Shown piece after piece: positions 46,812 through 57,005 of a stretch of DNA of 64,000 nucleotides (the stretch's first letter is position 1; each line of letters starts with the position of its first letter). The translations under genes were made by a program, and so were the position numbers. The DNA comes from Nigrospora sphaerica (lineage: Eukaryota; Ascomycota; Sordariomycetes; Amphisphaeriales; Apiosporaceae). Below the pieces are notes generated by a model, which was given only the letters and a program-made list of their open reading frames with translations, was not told the origin of the DNA and did not search any database. Location: assembly GCA_018287875.1 (NCBI GenBank), contig JAGVVL010000002.1, forward strand, positions 5,022,001 through 5,086,000, in the 5' to 3' direction.

Positions 46812-48500
46812 CTATTCCTCGACGGCCCACGGCAGGTCCCTCTCGACGACGCGGACGCAGGTGAGGTAGCTAACGGGGGCGGCGAGGCTTCCCGACTCCT
46901 TGCCGGCGGAGCCGCCGGTGTCGGTGCCGCTAAGCTCGAGTTCGAGCCCGCTGCCCATGAGGGGGCGCACGAGCTCGCGCGCCGCCGCCTTCAGCTCGTC
47001 GACGCGCTTCTCGAAGCGGCGCAGGTTGTCGCGGCTGTACAGGTCGGGCGTGAGCTTGAGGAAGCGCTTGCAGTCGTCGTGCGTCAGGTAGCTTGCCCCG
47101 CTCGCCGAACCGAGGGCGCGGTACGTCCGGCCCAGCGACGCCATCATGGGGGGCGCCGCGCCCACCGACCGATTCGCCCCGGGTCCGCCCCGGCGGTCGT
47201 CCGGGGGTGGGGGCGGGGGCGGCGACGTGTTGTCGGCGAGCCACTGCCGGAAGAAGCTCACGGCGAGCCAGTCGAGGTACGAGCTGCCGGGCGTCACGCG
47301 CTCCCCGCGGGAATTGGTCAGGTTGAGCCGGAACAGCCGGCCCTCGATGCGCGCTATCGTTTCCTCGAGCTCGTCCACCTTGTCTTCGATAATGTCGAGG
47401 ACGACCTCGGGCAGGGCGCTCCGGATGCTGCGCTCGCCGGCGGGCCACTGGCCCACGACATGGATCAGGGCCTCCTGGAAAATGATCTTGCTCCGGCTCA
47501 GGTACCCCAGCCTCAGGTACGACACGGGGTATTTCGCGATCTGTTTCCACAGCCGGGACTGGAACTGGAGCAAGTGATGGTCGACCCGCGGGCCACAGAC
47601 AGCCAGCGCGTCGTACTGGTCGGCCAGGGTGAGGAGGGACTTGCACTGCACATAGGCATCGGCAATATTGATGCCGTCCAAAACGGGCGGGTAATTGTAA
47701 AACACGCGGAAGAGGTTGTCGTAATCCCGCAAAAGATCGGCGTCGGCCTGCGATAACGGGGCGCTCTCGTCCGGGGGCGCGTAGTTATGCGGACGGTGGT
47801 GGTGGCCCGAGAGAGAAAGATTGGCCACGGAGCGGAAGAAGGACGTGGACGCCGTCTGGGAATGTTTGTGCCGGGCCGACGACATGTTGGAAGAGGCGCT
47901 CGGCCTTCCTCCGCCGCCGAAGATGGAATCCGCGGGCTGTGTCATGCCGCCCCCGCTGCCACTGGGCGCATCCGCCTCTTTCTGTACGAGCATGGGGATA
48001 TCATCCGGTCCCGCGCCGGGGTCCAGCTCGTACCTCCAACGGCGCCTCGGGCCGGACGATCCAGCGCCCGGCCTGCCGACCTCGCTCGAGCTCCTGCCGC
48101 TGCCCGTCTGGCTCCCGAAGCTGACACTAACGCCGCTGTCCTCGCCTATCCTAGCCAGCTCTTTGGTGGGGGGCTCGGGCAACGGCGGCAGGAGGCTGGC
48201 CTTGCTCCATTCCTGGCTGGTGCTCGCCTCGAAGAAGCCCGAGCATCGCGTCAGCGTGTGGCGGTGCAGCAGGTAGCGGTTTTCCCGGCCCCCGGCCCGG
48301 ATGACGATGTCGACATCGCCCGAGTGGGTGAAGACGGGGAACTCGTTTTGGGGTATGTACGAGGCGCCCCCGGCGTGCGAGCGGTTGTATCTCTTGCTCC
48401 GGGACGAGGCGTGCGGCCGCGAGCTGCGCGCAGAGACGACGGACTGGGCGCCGCGGACGGTCAGGGAATGGGCCGGATTCGAGTCGGGTTGCGACACCAT
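46812..48500 (-). CDS. BTB/POZ-domain protein with a long insert
   Basis: Single exon, 562 aa. Residues ~50-97 form the first half of a BTB fold: FPVFTHSGDVDIVI, YLLHRHTLTRCSGFFEAS. A ~150-residue Ser/Gly/Arg-rich insert follows. The fold seems to resume at LLRDYDNLFRVFYNYPPVL, then ADAYVQCKSLLTLADQYDAL and VDHHLLQFQSRLWKQIAKYP, which resembles the BACK-like helices after BTB in many fungal proteins. A Pro-rich loop (eight prolines) separates the C-terminal part with LTHDDCKRFLKLTPDLYSRD. The protein is probably an adaptor by family analogy (for example for Cul3), but this is not shown by the sequence. The start at 48500 is the first ATG in frame with the domain; a long upstream leader contains an overlapping His-rich ORF (see findings). 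Confidence 0.75.
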   Translation of the reverse strand: MVSQPDSNPAHSLTVRGAQSVVSARSSRPHASSRSKRYNRSHAGGASYIPQNEFPVFTHSGDVDIVIRAGGRENRYLLHRHTLTRCSGFFEASTSQEWSKASLLPPLPEPPTKELARIGEDSGVSVSFGSQTGSGRSSSEVGRPGAGSSGPRRRWRYELDPGAGPDDIPMLVQKEADAPSGSGGGMTQPADSIFGGGGRPSASSNMSSARHKHSQTASTSFFRSVANLSLSGHHHRPHNYAPPDESAPLSQADADLLRDYDNLFRVFYNYPPVLDGINIADAYVQCKSLLTLADQYDALAVCGPRVDHHLLQFQSRLWKQIAKYPVSYLRLGYLSRSKIIFQEALIHVVGQWPAGERSIRSALPEVVLDIIEDKVDELEETIARIEGRLFRLNLTNSRGERVTPGSSYLDWLAVSFFRQWLADNTSPPPPPPPDDRRGGPGANRSVGAAPPMMASLGRTYRALGSASGASYLTHDDCKRFLKLTPDLYSRDNLRRFEKRVDELKAAARELVRPLMGSGLELELSGTDTGGSAGKESGSLAAPVSYLTCVRVVERDLPWAVEE

Positions 48501-48690
48501 GAATACGGAGGTTCCGGTAGCTGGCGCGTTTGTAGTAGACTGCTGGTCTCAGCAAAGGCCGGCACCACGCCCCTGCGAGTCTGCTCTCGTCTGGCGTAGG
48601 GCGACGCGGGGAACTAGCGCGGCGAACAAGCGCGGCGACAGCTACAGCGATGACGCCAGTAATAGGTGGCCGGCAAGACGACGGCGACAG

Positions 48691-48800
48691 CGGCGGCGGC
48701 GGCGGCGGCGGCAGGGCCTCGGCGCGGGAAGCAGAGGCGGCGTCTCGGCGGTAGTGGTGGTGGTGGTGGTGGTGGTGGTGCTGCTGCTGCTGATGGTGGT
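48691..48800. repeat. CGG, GGT and CTG triplet repeats in the BTB leader
   Basis: A (CGG)n run at 48691-48710 is followed by a (GGT)n run at 48754-48780 and a short (CTG)n run at 48781-48792. They lie 190-300 bp upstream of the BTB start. On the minus strand they read as CAC/CAG triplets. Confidence 0.85.
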
Positions 48801-49949
48801 GGCTAGATAAGCTTGAGCTCATTGAGTGAAGAGGAGCAGAGGGTTTGTCTTTGTCGGGCGGTATTCAAGATGCGTGTCGATGCACCGGCCGAGGGTATCT
48901 GGGAAGGGAGAGGCAGCCACAAGCCGATTCTCCGGCTCGACGGCAGCTTGGCGTGACGAGACAAGCAGCGGGAGGACGCCAAAGCTTCAGGTTCCGCACT
49001 GGACTTGGGATTGCGCGAAGTTTGACCGCCCTCTTGGAGCTTCCGCGAAGGAGGACTCCGCTTCCTTGTAGGAATGGCTGGGACCGGGGATCAGAACAGG
49101 GCAGAGGCGGCCGGCATGTACCCTGCGGTAGGTCAGGTCGCACCAGGCCGACGGCGGACCCAGAGCAAGCTCGTGCACGCGTTGTGATTGATTGACTTTC
49201 GCTCGAGGCTGTGGCGGGATTTTGCCACGCGAGCTGATGATAATGGGGCGGCGATCAACGTCTGGGTATGCAGATAATGGCTGCCAAAGAGGTCGCAGCA
49301 CGTGTATCCGGGTCGTGTGCGAAGTATTCGTACAAATGCGTGAGGGGAACGGATGGGGCGACCCAGAGGAGACGAGGGGAGGACGACAAGGGAGAAACGG
49401 GGCGTTGGGTGGTGGTGTACATATGTAGGTAGGTATACAGCTGCACCGTATGGGTGGATAGTTGGCGTTATGGGTCGGCTATAGATATCCGTGGATTGAT
49501 GGGCAGGTACGGGCAGAGAGGGTGGATTCCCAAGTATACGGGCGATCCTCACTTTGTGTCTCTGCTCTTCTTGAATCCTCGTGAAGCTATGCTTCTTTCC
49601 CCATACGGATGGGGAGAAAGCTTGGACGCGAGACGGAGACGGGCGCGGCGCCTCTTGTTTACTGGCTCCCTCCCGCCTACGGTTTGTGCTACGCAACCGG
49701 GGCCTGAAACTACATGCTATCTACATCACGTCCCTACATCATCGCCTGCTGTAAAGGCGGAGCAACATGCTGAACAACACTCTGCTGGTTACTCGTCCGC
49801 TTGATCGTGCTTATGTGGATATTGTACATGGTTATCTACCTACACAGCAGCTCTCCTTACTGAAGTAGGCACTTACGGCTGCGGTGCCTGGTATGTGAGG
49901 TGCATGGTTCTGGTAATGGATTGGGGGCATGATGGGGGTGAGGTAGGCC

Positions 49950-49950
<1 letters not shown>

Positions 49951-49998
<48 letters not shown>
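49951..49998. repeat. (CT)n microsatellite
   Basis: About 48 bp of nearly pure CT, with two TTT interruptions. It lies in the intergenic region. Confidence 0.95.
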
Positions 49999-51422
49999 AC
50001 CAACCACCCGACAAAAAGCCCACACCACCAAGCAAAACCCACACACCACCGCCCATGCCACACCCCCCGGTCCCGTCCGCTTTCATCCAGTACCCACGAG
50101 GGGGGACTGGCAGCGACTGGCAGCGACTTGCATTTCCCAGCCCGCGACTTTTTTTTCGACGGATGCAGCAAAAAGGCGGAGCCCGCACGAGCCCTCTCGA
50201 CCTGTCGATAAGGCCGATAAGCAGCTTTTGCAGGCCGCCAACGCCTCGGTTCAGCTGGTCTGGTCGCGACCAGACTCCTCCGTTGGCCAGTGGTTTCCGG
50301 GCCATCAGAGTCTCCTCAGACCCGGATCCTGGCCCGTTCCTGGTATCCATCCTACTGTGTGCGAAGTATGTACCATGCCTGCCTCCTCTTACCTAGGTAA
50401 ACAGGTGGCTGCTGCTGCTGGGCCGAGAGTCCTTGGTTCCCCGGCACATAAGAGCGTGGCCCCCAGCCAGTCGTGCAAAAAGCAACGCCGAATCTCGCAA
50501 ACCCGCGAGGCGCACACGATGGGCCTCCAGTGCCCTCCCCGGCCCCGTCCCGCGTCTCCATCAAGCGTAGAGAAAATCCTTGCCGGCCCGTCTTGCAGGT
50601 ATTTCCGGGCGAGACAGACCTTCCGAAGTGGTTGGCCATCCACCCATCATCCCCCTAGTGCTCCGTAGTATCCAGGAGACATCACGGGGTGGAGAGAGGC
50701 CTCCGTACCGCGATTGATCATATGGACCCCCGTCATCACATTAGGTGGTTTGAATATAGTTGCTTGCATCAGTCCGAGCTCCTCTTGACTGCAGTAGTTC
50801 CCTCTCTATTCTTAATCCCAGGGCCGCGGGACGAGGGAGGCACTGGTATCCATAGCTTCCATGTATATATCTGCAGTGGCCGGGCCTCTGGTTGCGGTGA
50901 CCGATGTGACACAACGAGAGAGCCGTCCGTGCTGGCCCTCTGCCGTGCTGTCAAGTTCTGTCACCAGACTGGCAGACGTGTATGTAGCAAGTGGCAGCAC
51001 AATCCTGTCCGGGGTCCAGCGTTGCTTCGCTCTCTCCCCGTCCCTCTCTTTCTCGCTCTCGGCCTGGAGCCGGGCGACGGGCTGCGAGCCCATCCACCCA
51101 CTGTGGGCGGGAGAGAGAATACACATGTGGATTCGATCGCGAATGCTTGCCGCCTTGACTGGGCCACTACGGAGCTCATGCACACAATCCATCCATCCAT
51201 GAACCAACCAACCATTCCGCCCCGAGGGAGGGAAGCCGCCAGATGGAACCACCTCCGGAATTGACTGGCTACCGGCTAGTGTCTGGTAAAGAGCCGCAAA
51301 AGCTCGCACAGAGCGTCGCCGCGCACGCAACGCGACGACCATGGCGGTTTCGCCGTCTGCACCATGACCCGGCGTCGCCCCCGTGGGGCTTTTGGCTTCT
51401 GGCGATGGCTACTCTCATGATT

Positions 51423-51423
<1 letters not shown>

Positions 51424-51469
<46 letters not shown>

Positions 51470-51484
51470 CACGCACGCACGCAC
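51424..51484. repeat. (CA)22 microsatellite with a GCAC tail
   Basis: A pure CA tract of about 44 bp (51424-51467) is followed by four GCAC-type units. Not coding: both strand translations are low-complexity. Confidence 0.95.
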
Positions 51485-52359
51485 AAATCGTCCCCCGGGT
51501 CCCGGGGCGTGCGTGTGTAGGTTCATGACAGCACGCGTCGCCCTTCCATCCCTTTTTAGACTCGGCCTCCAACAAAGTGCCAAATCCTAGAGAGATTGCT
51601 CCAACGGGGCCAACCGCTTTGCGCGCCCCGTCCCAGCATGGGAAGCGCGAGACGAGACAAGCCGGGCCTCTTTTCCTCTGCCGGGGCCGGGAAAGCCGGC
51701 ATTCCCTTGCCCCAGTGCCCTCTCCCGTCTCGTTCGGACCATGACGGTGGACTGTAGAACAGCCTGTTCGCTGCTGGCCAAGCCCTTCTTTCCGGTCCAC
51801 CCTGGGCAGCGAGAAACAGCTCGGGATGGGAGAAATCGGCACGCCCACTCGATTCGGCCCTTCGCAAAAGGAACCGATTTGACCTAGATGTACTGATGTA
51901 CACACTACCCTTGCAGCAACCGGACGCGAAAAGTGGCCGCGTTCTTTCGACCGTGGTTAGGCCGTGGCCAGTTGATAATCTACAGCTAGGACATGCTCAT
52001 GGCACTCGACGTAACAACGGTCCAATCCGACCTCTACCATGTGCTCGCGTGCAGAAGCCCACCCAATATTTCATGTTCATGGAGACTTTTGATATTTGAA
52101 AGCATTAACAAACCGCTATTTTACAGTCAGTCCAAAAGGAGTGCAGACCCGGGGAAGCCCGCAAATTGCGGAGGCTTCCCCGTTAGGCTGCATGAGAACG
52201 CGACCGCCGTAGTCGCGCGATTGCGGCCGGTTCTGTTTAAAGCAAGTCGATAACTCCGTTCCAGCCAAACCAGCCCCCAATTGCCGCCCACCAGTGACTC
52301 CGTTTCGTAACGTCAAAATTCCCAGATACGCGTGCACACAGCCCGCTTCGTCAATCAGC

Positions 52360-53313
52360 TCAGTTCATGTCCATTTCCACGTCCAGCACCGGGGCCCTGT
52401 CGGGCGTCGCTTGCGGCGTGCTGGCGGCGTTCATGACTTCGGCTCCCTCAAACACCGGCGGCGAGACTTGGAGGTTTCGAATGGCCTGGTTGAGATCCCG
52501 GCTGACGAGTTGCCCCTGTCGCAGGTTTTCGGCAAAGAGGAAGTAGCCCTCGGACGCCTCAACAAGATATGATTGGAGACCCTTGCTTTCCAGCTGGATC
52601 TGGACGTTGGTAACGGGGAAGTGATTCTCGATGTACCGTGCCCAGCCGCGAGCGGCAGCCTGAATGTGCTCGTCGTCGCTGATGCGTCTCCATCCGATGC
52701 CCAGGTGAAGGGTGAGGTTATCGATGAAGGGCTGGCTTTGGTTGTCGGCGTGGGAGCCAGCAGAGGCGGCTGTGTTGAGCTCGTCGCGCCGGGGGCTCGA
52801 CCGACCCGTCTTGGACTCGTTGGCACCCATTGACAGGGCGTGCATGTCCAACCGCTGCGACTTGTGGCTTCGTAGCGACGGGCGCTCTTGCCCCTGGAGG
52901 GCGCGCGCTTCCTCGTTGCGACGCGCCTCGGTGGCCGAGGTCTTGTCTTCGAGCCAGGTACCCGACTGACTACCGGCGTCCGTGACGTAGGCGGAGGATT
53001 TCTTGACGAGCACCATACCCTCGCCGTAGACCCATTCGTCCTCGGGCTCCTTGACGGGCTCAATGGTGGCGAGCTTGGCTTCCTCAACGTCGAGGTTGAT
53101 GTCGGCCTCGTCTCGGGACCGCTTACGGCCGGCCGTCTGGGACAGAACTGGACGCGAGGAAGCCGGGGCTGCCGCGGCGGGGGGTGGGAAGGGGAACGGT
53201 TGGCTCAAACGAGAGGGCTGGTGCGGGAACATGGGCATGCCAAACGAAGGCTGGTGGGCGGCGCTTGGGGGCATGGCTAGGACAGGAGACTGAGTACGTG
53301 AGAAGGCACCCAT
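52360..53313 (-). CDS. Conserved filamentous-fungal protein of unknown function
   Basis: Single exon, 317 aa. The N-terminal third is Pro/Ser rich and disordered (QPFPFPPPAAAAP), with a basic RKRSRDEADINLD patch that could be a nuclear signal. Then a short conserved-looking EDEWVYGEGMVLVKK appears. The C-terminal ~110 residues look folded: LTLHLGIGWRRISDDEHIQ, RGWARYIENHFP, VQIQLESKGLQSYLVEASEG and LNQAIRNLQVSPPVFEG. The mix of conserved-looking blocks and regular coding composition supports a real gene. I do not recognise a named domain. The minus-strand text before the ATG has TATTCACAG (53320-53328), so an intron in the leader is likely. Confidence 0.65.
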   Translation of the reverse strand: MGAFSRTQSPVLAMPPSAAHQPSFGMPMFPHQPSRLSQPFPFPPPAAAAPASSRPVLSQTAGRKRSRDEADINLDVEEAKLATIEPVKEPEDEWVYGEGMVLVKKSSAYVTDAGSQSGTWLEDKTSATEARRNEEARALQGQERPSLRSHKSQRLDMHALSMGANESKTGRSSPRRDELNTAASAGSHADNQSQPFIDNLTLHLGIGWRRISDDEHIQAAARGWARYIENHFPVTNVQIQLESKGLQSYLVEASEGYFLFAENLRQGQLVSRDLNQAIRNLQVSPPVFEGAEVMNAASTPQATPDRAPVLDVEMDMN

Positions 53314-53924
53314 TTTGATCTGTGAATACTAGATGTCAGATGAAACAGACAACAGGTTCTTGTTAGATAGCCTGGCACGGCGGCGGCGTAGCGGTGCTCG
53401 CGGCGTGGGAGGAAGGGTTCGACGGCGATGGCGATGGCAATAAAACCGTGTAGTTTGTATCAACAATGGGCAGGGTAAATCGAGCTTCTAGAAACGGGGA
53501 GGGTATCAACGAGAAGAGCGGAAACGAGGGCTAGCTTTATTGCCCGAGAAGAAACCGTCGGAATGGTAGGCAAGAGTTGAAGACGGCCGGCTGGTAGTGT
53601 TAGTGGGCGACGGGCCGGTAGGTATGTAAGGACTTGTGTATGTTGGCACGAGAGATGGGCTGAAGGCAGAAGGTGCGTCAGAAGAGACGACGAGGTTGTT
53701 ATGTTTATAGAGGACTGGAGTAAAGTCTCAAGGGAAGAAGAGAGTGATGAGGTGAAGAGAAAACGGGTTGAACTCGGAAGGGGGGAATCGGGATGTAAGA
53801 AATAGAGAAGAAGGGTTGGCGGGAAAAGATCAAGCTGTGCTGCAGTTCCATGGACCAAGACAAGGATGGTGGTCGTTGCTACGGGAAGGGTGTGGTGTAT
53901 ACAGTGCGTGTACGGGTATGGATA

Positions 53925-53989
53925 TGGGTGTGGGTGTGGGTGTGGGTGGGTGTGCGCGCGCGCGTGTCGAGTGACAGAGAAGGAGGAGG

Positions 53990-54027
<38 letters not shown>
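53925..54027. repeat. TGTGGG and (GA)n repeats
   Basis: A TGTGGG-type array (53925-53966) with a CG alternation is followed by a GA tract (about 53993-54027). They are about 0.6-0.7 kb upstream of the conserved unknown gene and could lie in its leader or promoter. Confidence 0.9.
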
Positions 54028-54029
<2 letters not shown>

Positions 54030-54546
54030 CCAGAGGCGACAATGAGTGGGAGAGCGAGAGCGCGCGAGACAGAGAGAGGGAGAACGAGGGTGGGTGAGAG
54101 AAGGGCATGGATCTGGTGGATGGATGGTTTAGGTGATCTCACGTCGGCCTCTCTGTTGGTCTGCCGCTGTTCTCACCTCGCGTGCGTGTGTGTCTGGAAA
54201 CGGCTGAGACCGCGAGAGCAACCTTGGCTTGTCACTTGCTCTGTCTGTCCGCCTGCCTGCCAACTGCTCTGGCCAGCTCCCAGGCGCGCTAGGACGATAA
54301 GAGGATAGAGGATCTGGGACCCGGAGCTGGGAGTCGGAAGCCACTTCACTTGCCCCGACGACCCAGTACCCAGGTACCTCTCCGCCGATTGGACGTGGCC
54401 TTGCCCTCCCGCTTGTCACTCGCTCGAACCTCGTCAGGGCCCTCCCCACACGCCCACGACCAGGTGCTCGGCTTGGCCTCACGACCAATCACGACGCTGC
54501 TTTTTTTTTTTCCCCTAGGGTGTGCCGGTCAGCCACAGGGTGCCAG

Positions 54547-54580
54547 TGCCACTGCCACTGCCACTGCCACTGCCACTGCC
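54547..54580. repeat. (CCACTG)n hexanucleotide repeat
   Basis: Five to six tandem copies of a CACTGC unit. On the minus strand the frame reads Gly-Ser repeats, but no gene is supported around it. Confidence 0.85.
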
Positions 54581-55837
54581 AGACTTGGCCGTCTTGGGCA
54601 AGCTCGAACTGGCTTGTCTTGGCCCCGAGCAGCTGTGGAGAGCAGACAGCAGCACCGGCAGCGGCACGACTAGAGGACAAGGGCAAGAGGGCGATCGTCT
54701 GCATTCTTCGGCTGGCCGCTGGGCCCGGCGCCCGTGGTTGGTCCGTCGCCCTGGGGGACCTCCTCTGCGGAGGCGTCGTTGCTGATAGGCTGCTTGCTCT
54801 CCCTCTCTGCCTATGCAGGGCGACGTCTGGAGGCTAGCCTCTTTACCGGAGCTGGCCTTGACTCGAGGACCAGACGACCCCGTCTCCCTGACATGTCGCT
54901 GTCCCGGCCGACACGAGCAGACAACACGCAGACCAGGTGGCATTCTCCGCCCAGCATTGCCGCCGGCCCATCTGACCCCCAGCCCAGGCACCGAGGCGCC
55001 CAGGCCCGCCAGGTACATTGTAACTATCGCGCCTATGTCATACCGCCTGCCACTCCCTCACCACACTTCTACCGCCACATCCGGGCGTGGCCGCCGTTCC
55101 GTCGTCGTCGCCCCGGGGCGAGCCAAAGGGAGGTGTGGAGACAGCAAGTGCGACGTGACAGGACGCCTACCTCTCTTCCTATCCTCGGCCTTCCCTGACC
55201 GGTCGGGGCCATGTCGCCATCATCCCCCTCCCCCCCCTGCTGACGCCCGAAAAGTACCGTGTCTCCTCTCCTCTCCTAACCTGTGTCCTCCGCACTTGCC
55301 TACGTTGTAGGTAGGCTGGCCGGCGGGGAAGGCGCGTTTGCCCTTCGCTGCTGCGGACGGACCAAGTCCCCATCACCGATGGACGCAGACGCGATGATCG
55401 TGAGGTCCATGGAACGCGTCCTGCCACCCTCCGTTCCCCCTTCGCGGCATGGCGCATCTGCCCCTATGCGTGGTCCTCGTTGTTGGACCCCTTCGTACGA
55501 AATTTGCGCCGCGGATCAGGGGGTCGGAATGGCGTAGGTATACGATACTGGCCTAAGCATCTTATCTAGCTGCTTGAACAATCTATGCCGACTGCCTCTG
55601 CCTACACTACTTGCATGGCCTCAAACAGCCCCTTGCAGACGTCTGGCACCACCATTGTCTTTGTTAACGTCCATGCTAGCTCTCTCACTGCTTGGAACGC
55701 TGTCCTGCACCAATTTTGCGTGAGCCGACTTTGGGGATCCGTGGGCAATGCCCACGCCCCTGTCCACCACAATCATCCTCTCCGAGCCTGGCCTGCCCAG
55801 GCTGTTTAGGTTATCCTTCTCAACCACACAGTACTTA

Positions 55838-57005
55838 TCATCGGTCCACCTCCTCTCGTCTCTCGTCATCGTACCGGGACTGGGACGCCTCATAGTAGAG
55901 ACCATCCTCCGAGTTATCAACCCTACAAAATACACCCCGGAGTCCTGGCGTCCCTATCAAAGACGGGCTGCGACCCTTGGAGGGATAGCCTCGCCTCGGC
56001 CGGCGGCGCGGAATAGGTGCCGTGTGCGCACCCAATAGTCGACCTTGGTGGCGCGCCTCGGGCAGATTGTGCGGCGTTTGGGGCTGCATGGAAGCTGGTA
56101 ACGAATCATCGTAGATTCTCAGTGGGGGGTCCAGGGCTTCGCGGGCTTCCCTTGGTATACTGGCCATTCCCTTCAAAGAGTACTCCGTGGACTCTGATCT
56201 CGGGGACCTACTGCTCGAAGAGTTGGAGGTGGGACTCGGGTCCGATATAGGATCGTCGGCCGGGCTGACGCCGGAACGTGACCTGTTCCTCCCTTCGGCG
56301 TGCTAATTCAGCAGTTAGGACCTGATGAAAGCAAAACAGATACCAAACTGAAGAGAGATGCACCCGAAGAATTCTTTCGGTCTCCCGCAGAACGCCCCGC
56401 TCGGGTAGGTGCCTCGCTGGTGTCACGATTGGTTCTTCTATGTGGCTCGGGCTAACATCCGTCGATCTGAAATGGATGGTTCGCTGCCAGCAACTTTAGC
56501 AAGCGCCTATCTAACAGAGTTTCAGGCACCGGACGATTGCGAAAACGTGTTGGTCAGACGCCCGGTCGGCCGCCGCGCGACTTTCGATATAACCTGAGCG
56601 AACCATTCTCATTGGCAACCGGCTCGCCTCCGAGACTTCTTCGGCTCCGAGGGCCGTGGGCGTGAGCGATGGCATCGTCGACGGGCCACTTGACGAACGG
56701 CTTGAGTAGCTTCTCTCGGACTGCTCAGCTGTCGCAGGGCTCTGGGGCTGTTGACTCGACAGCCCTGAATTAGTGTGCTTATCTAGGCCTCTGGTATCGA
56801 CAGTCGGTGCATCATCAAGCTCTGCCGCCCGTATGGCACCCGAGAGCGGGTTTTCGCTTAGTGGTGCACTTGTCAGTCGCAGAGAGGACATCCGAAGGCG
56901 GAGATCACACTCCATTTCTAAGCGGTCGGCCCATCGATCCTGGCAGTCGTAGGCCCGGACCTCAAGCATGCCCAGTGCAATGGTCGTTGGTGATAGCCGT
57001 AGCAT
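55838..57005 (-). CDS. Predicted Ser-rich protein of unknown function
   Basis: The 5' exon is 57005 to about 56558. It opens with MLRLSPTTIALGMLEVRAYD and ends near RAAADRASDQH. The other parts are assembled from frames on the same strand: a short middle exon (APTRAGRSAGDRKNSSG...LFSL) and a last exon from a TTAG acceptor (HAEGRNRSRSGVSPADDP) to the stop at 55838. Donor and acceptor choices in the middle are uncertain; one intron would be only 41 nt. The compositions agree (Ser, Arg, Asp and Pro rich, mostly disordered), and the N-terminus looks like a pattern I have seen in fungal hypothetical proteins. No domain recognised. Treat internal exon limits as approximate. Confidence 0.5.

Larger units (their letters stand above)
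48823..52359. other. Long intergenic region with microsatellites
   Basis: About 3.5 kb with no convincing gene on either strand. Frames here give chance-like translations dominated by the repeats. The region holds TAGGTA words (49422-49437 and 50391-50400), a CT tract and a CA tract listed separately. Confidence 0.5.
53314..55837. other. Leader and intergenic region rich in simple repeats
   Basis: This lies upstream of the 52360-53313 gene and downstream of the 55838-57005 gene. The half near the first gene is strongly strand-asymmetric (GA/GT on plus). No other gene was recognised; long frames near 54500-55000 come from the hexanucleotide repeat. Confidence 0.5.

Noticed and set aside
49951..51484. 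Simple tandem repeats considered as a CRISPR-like or satellite array
   Set aside because: They are plain CT and CA microsatellites without spacers; the organism is a eukaryote.
54515..55018. 167-codon minus-strand frame ending in Gly-Ser repeats
   Set aside because: The repeat part is only a translated hexanucleotide microsatellite; the rest has no protein character.
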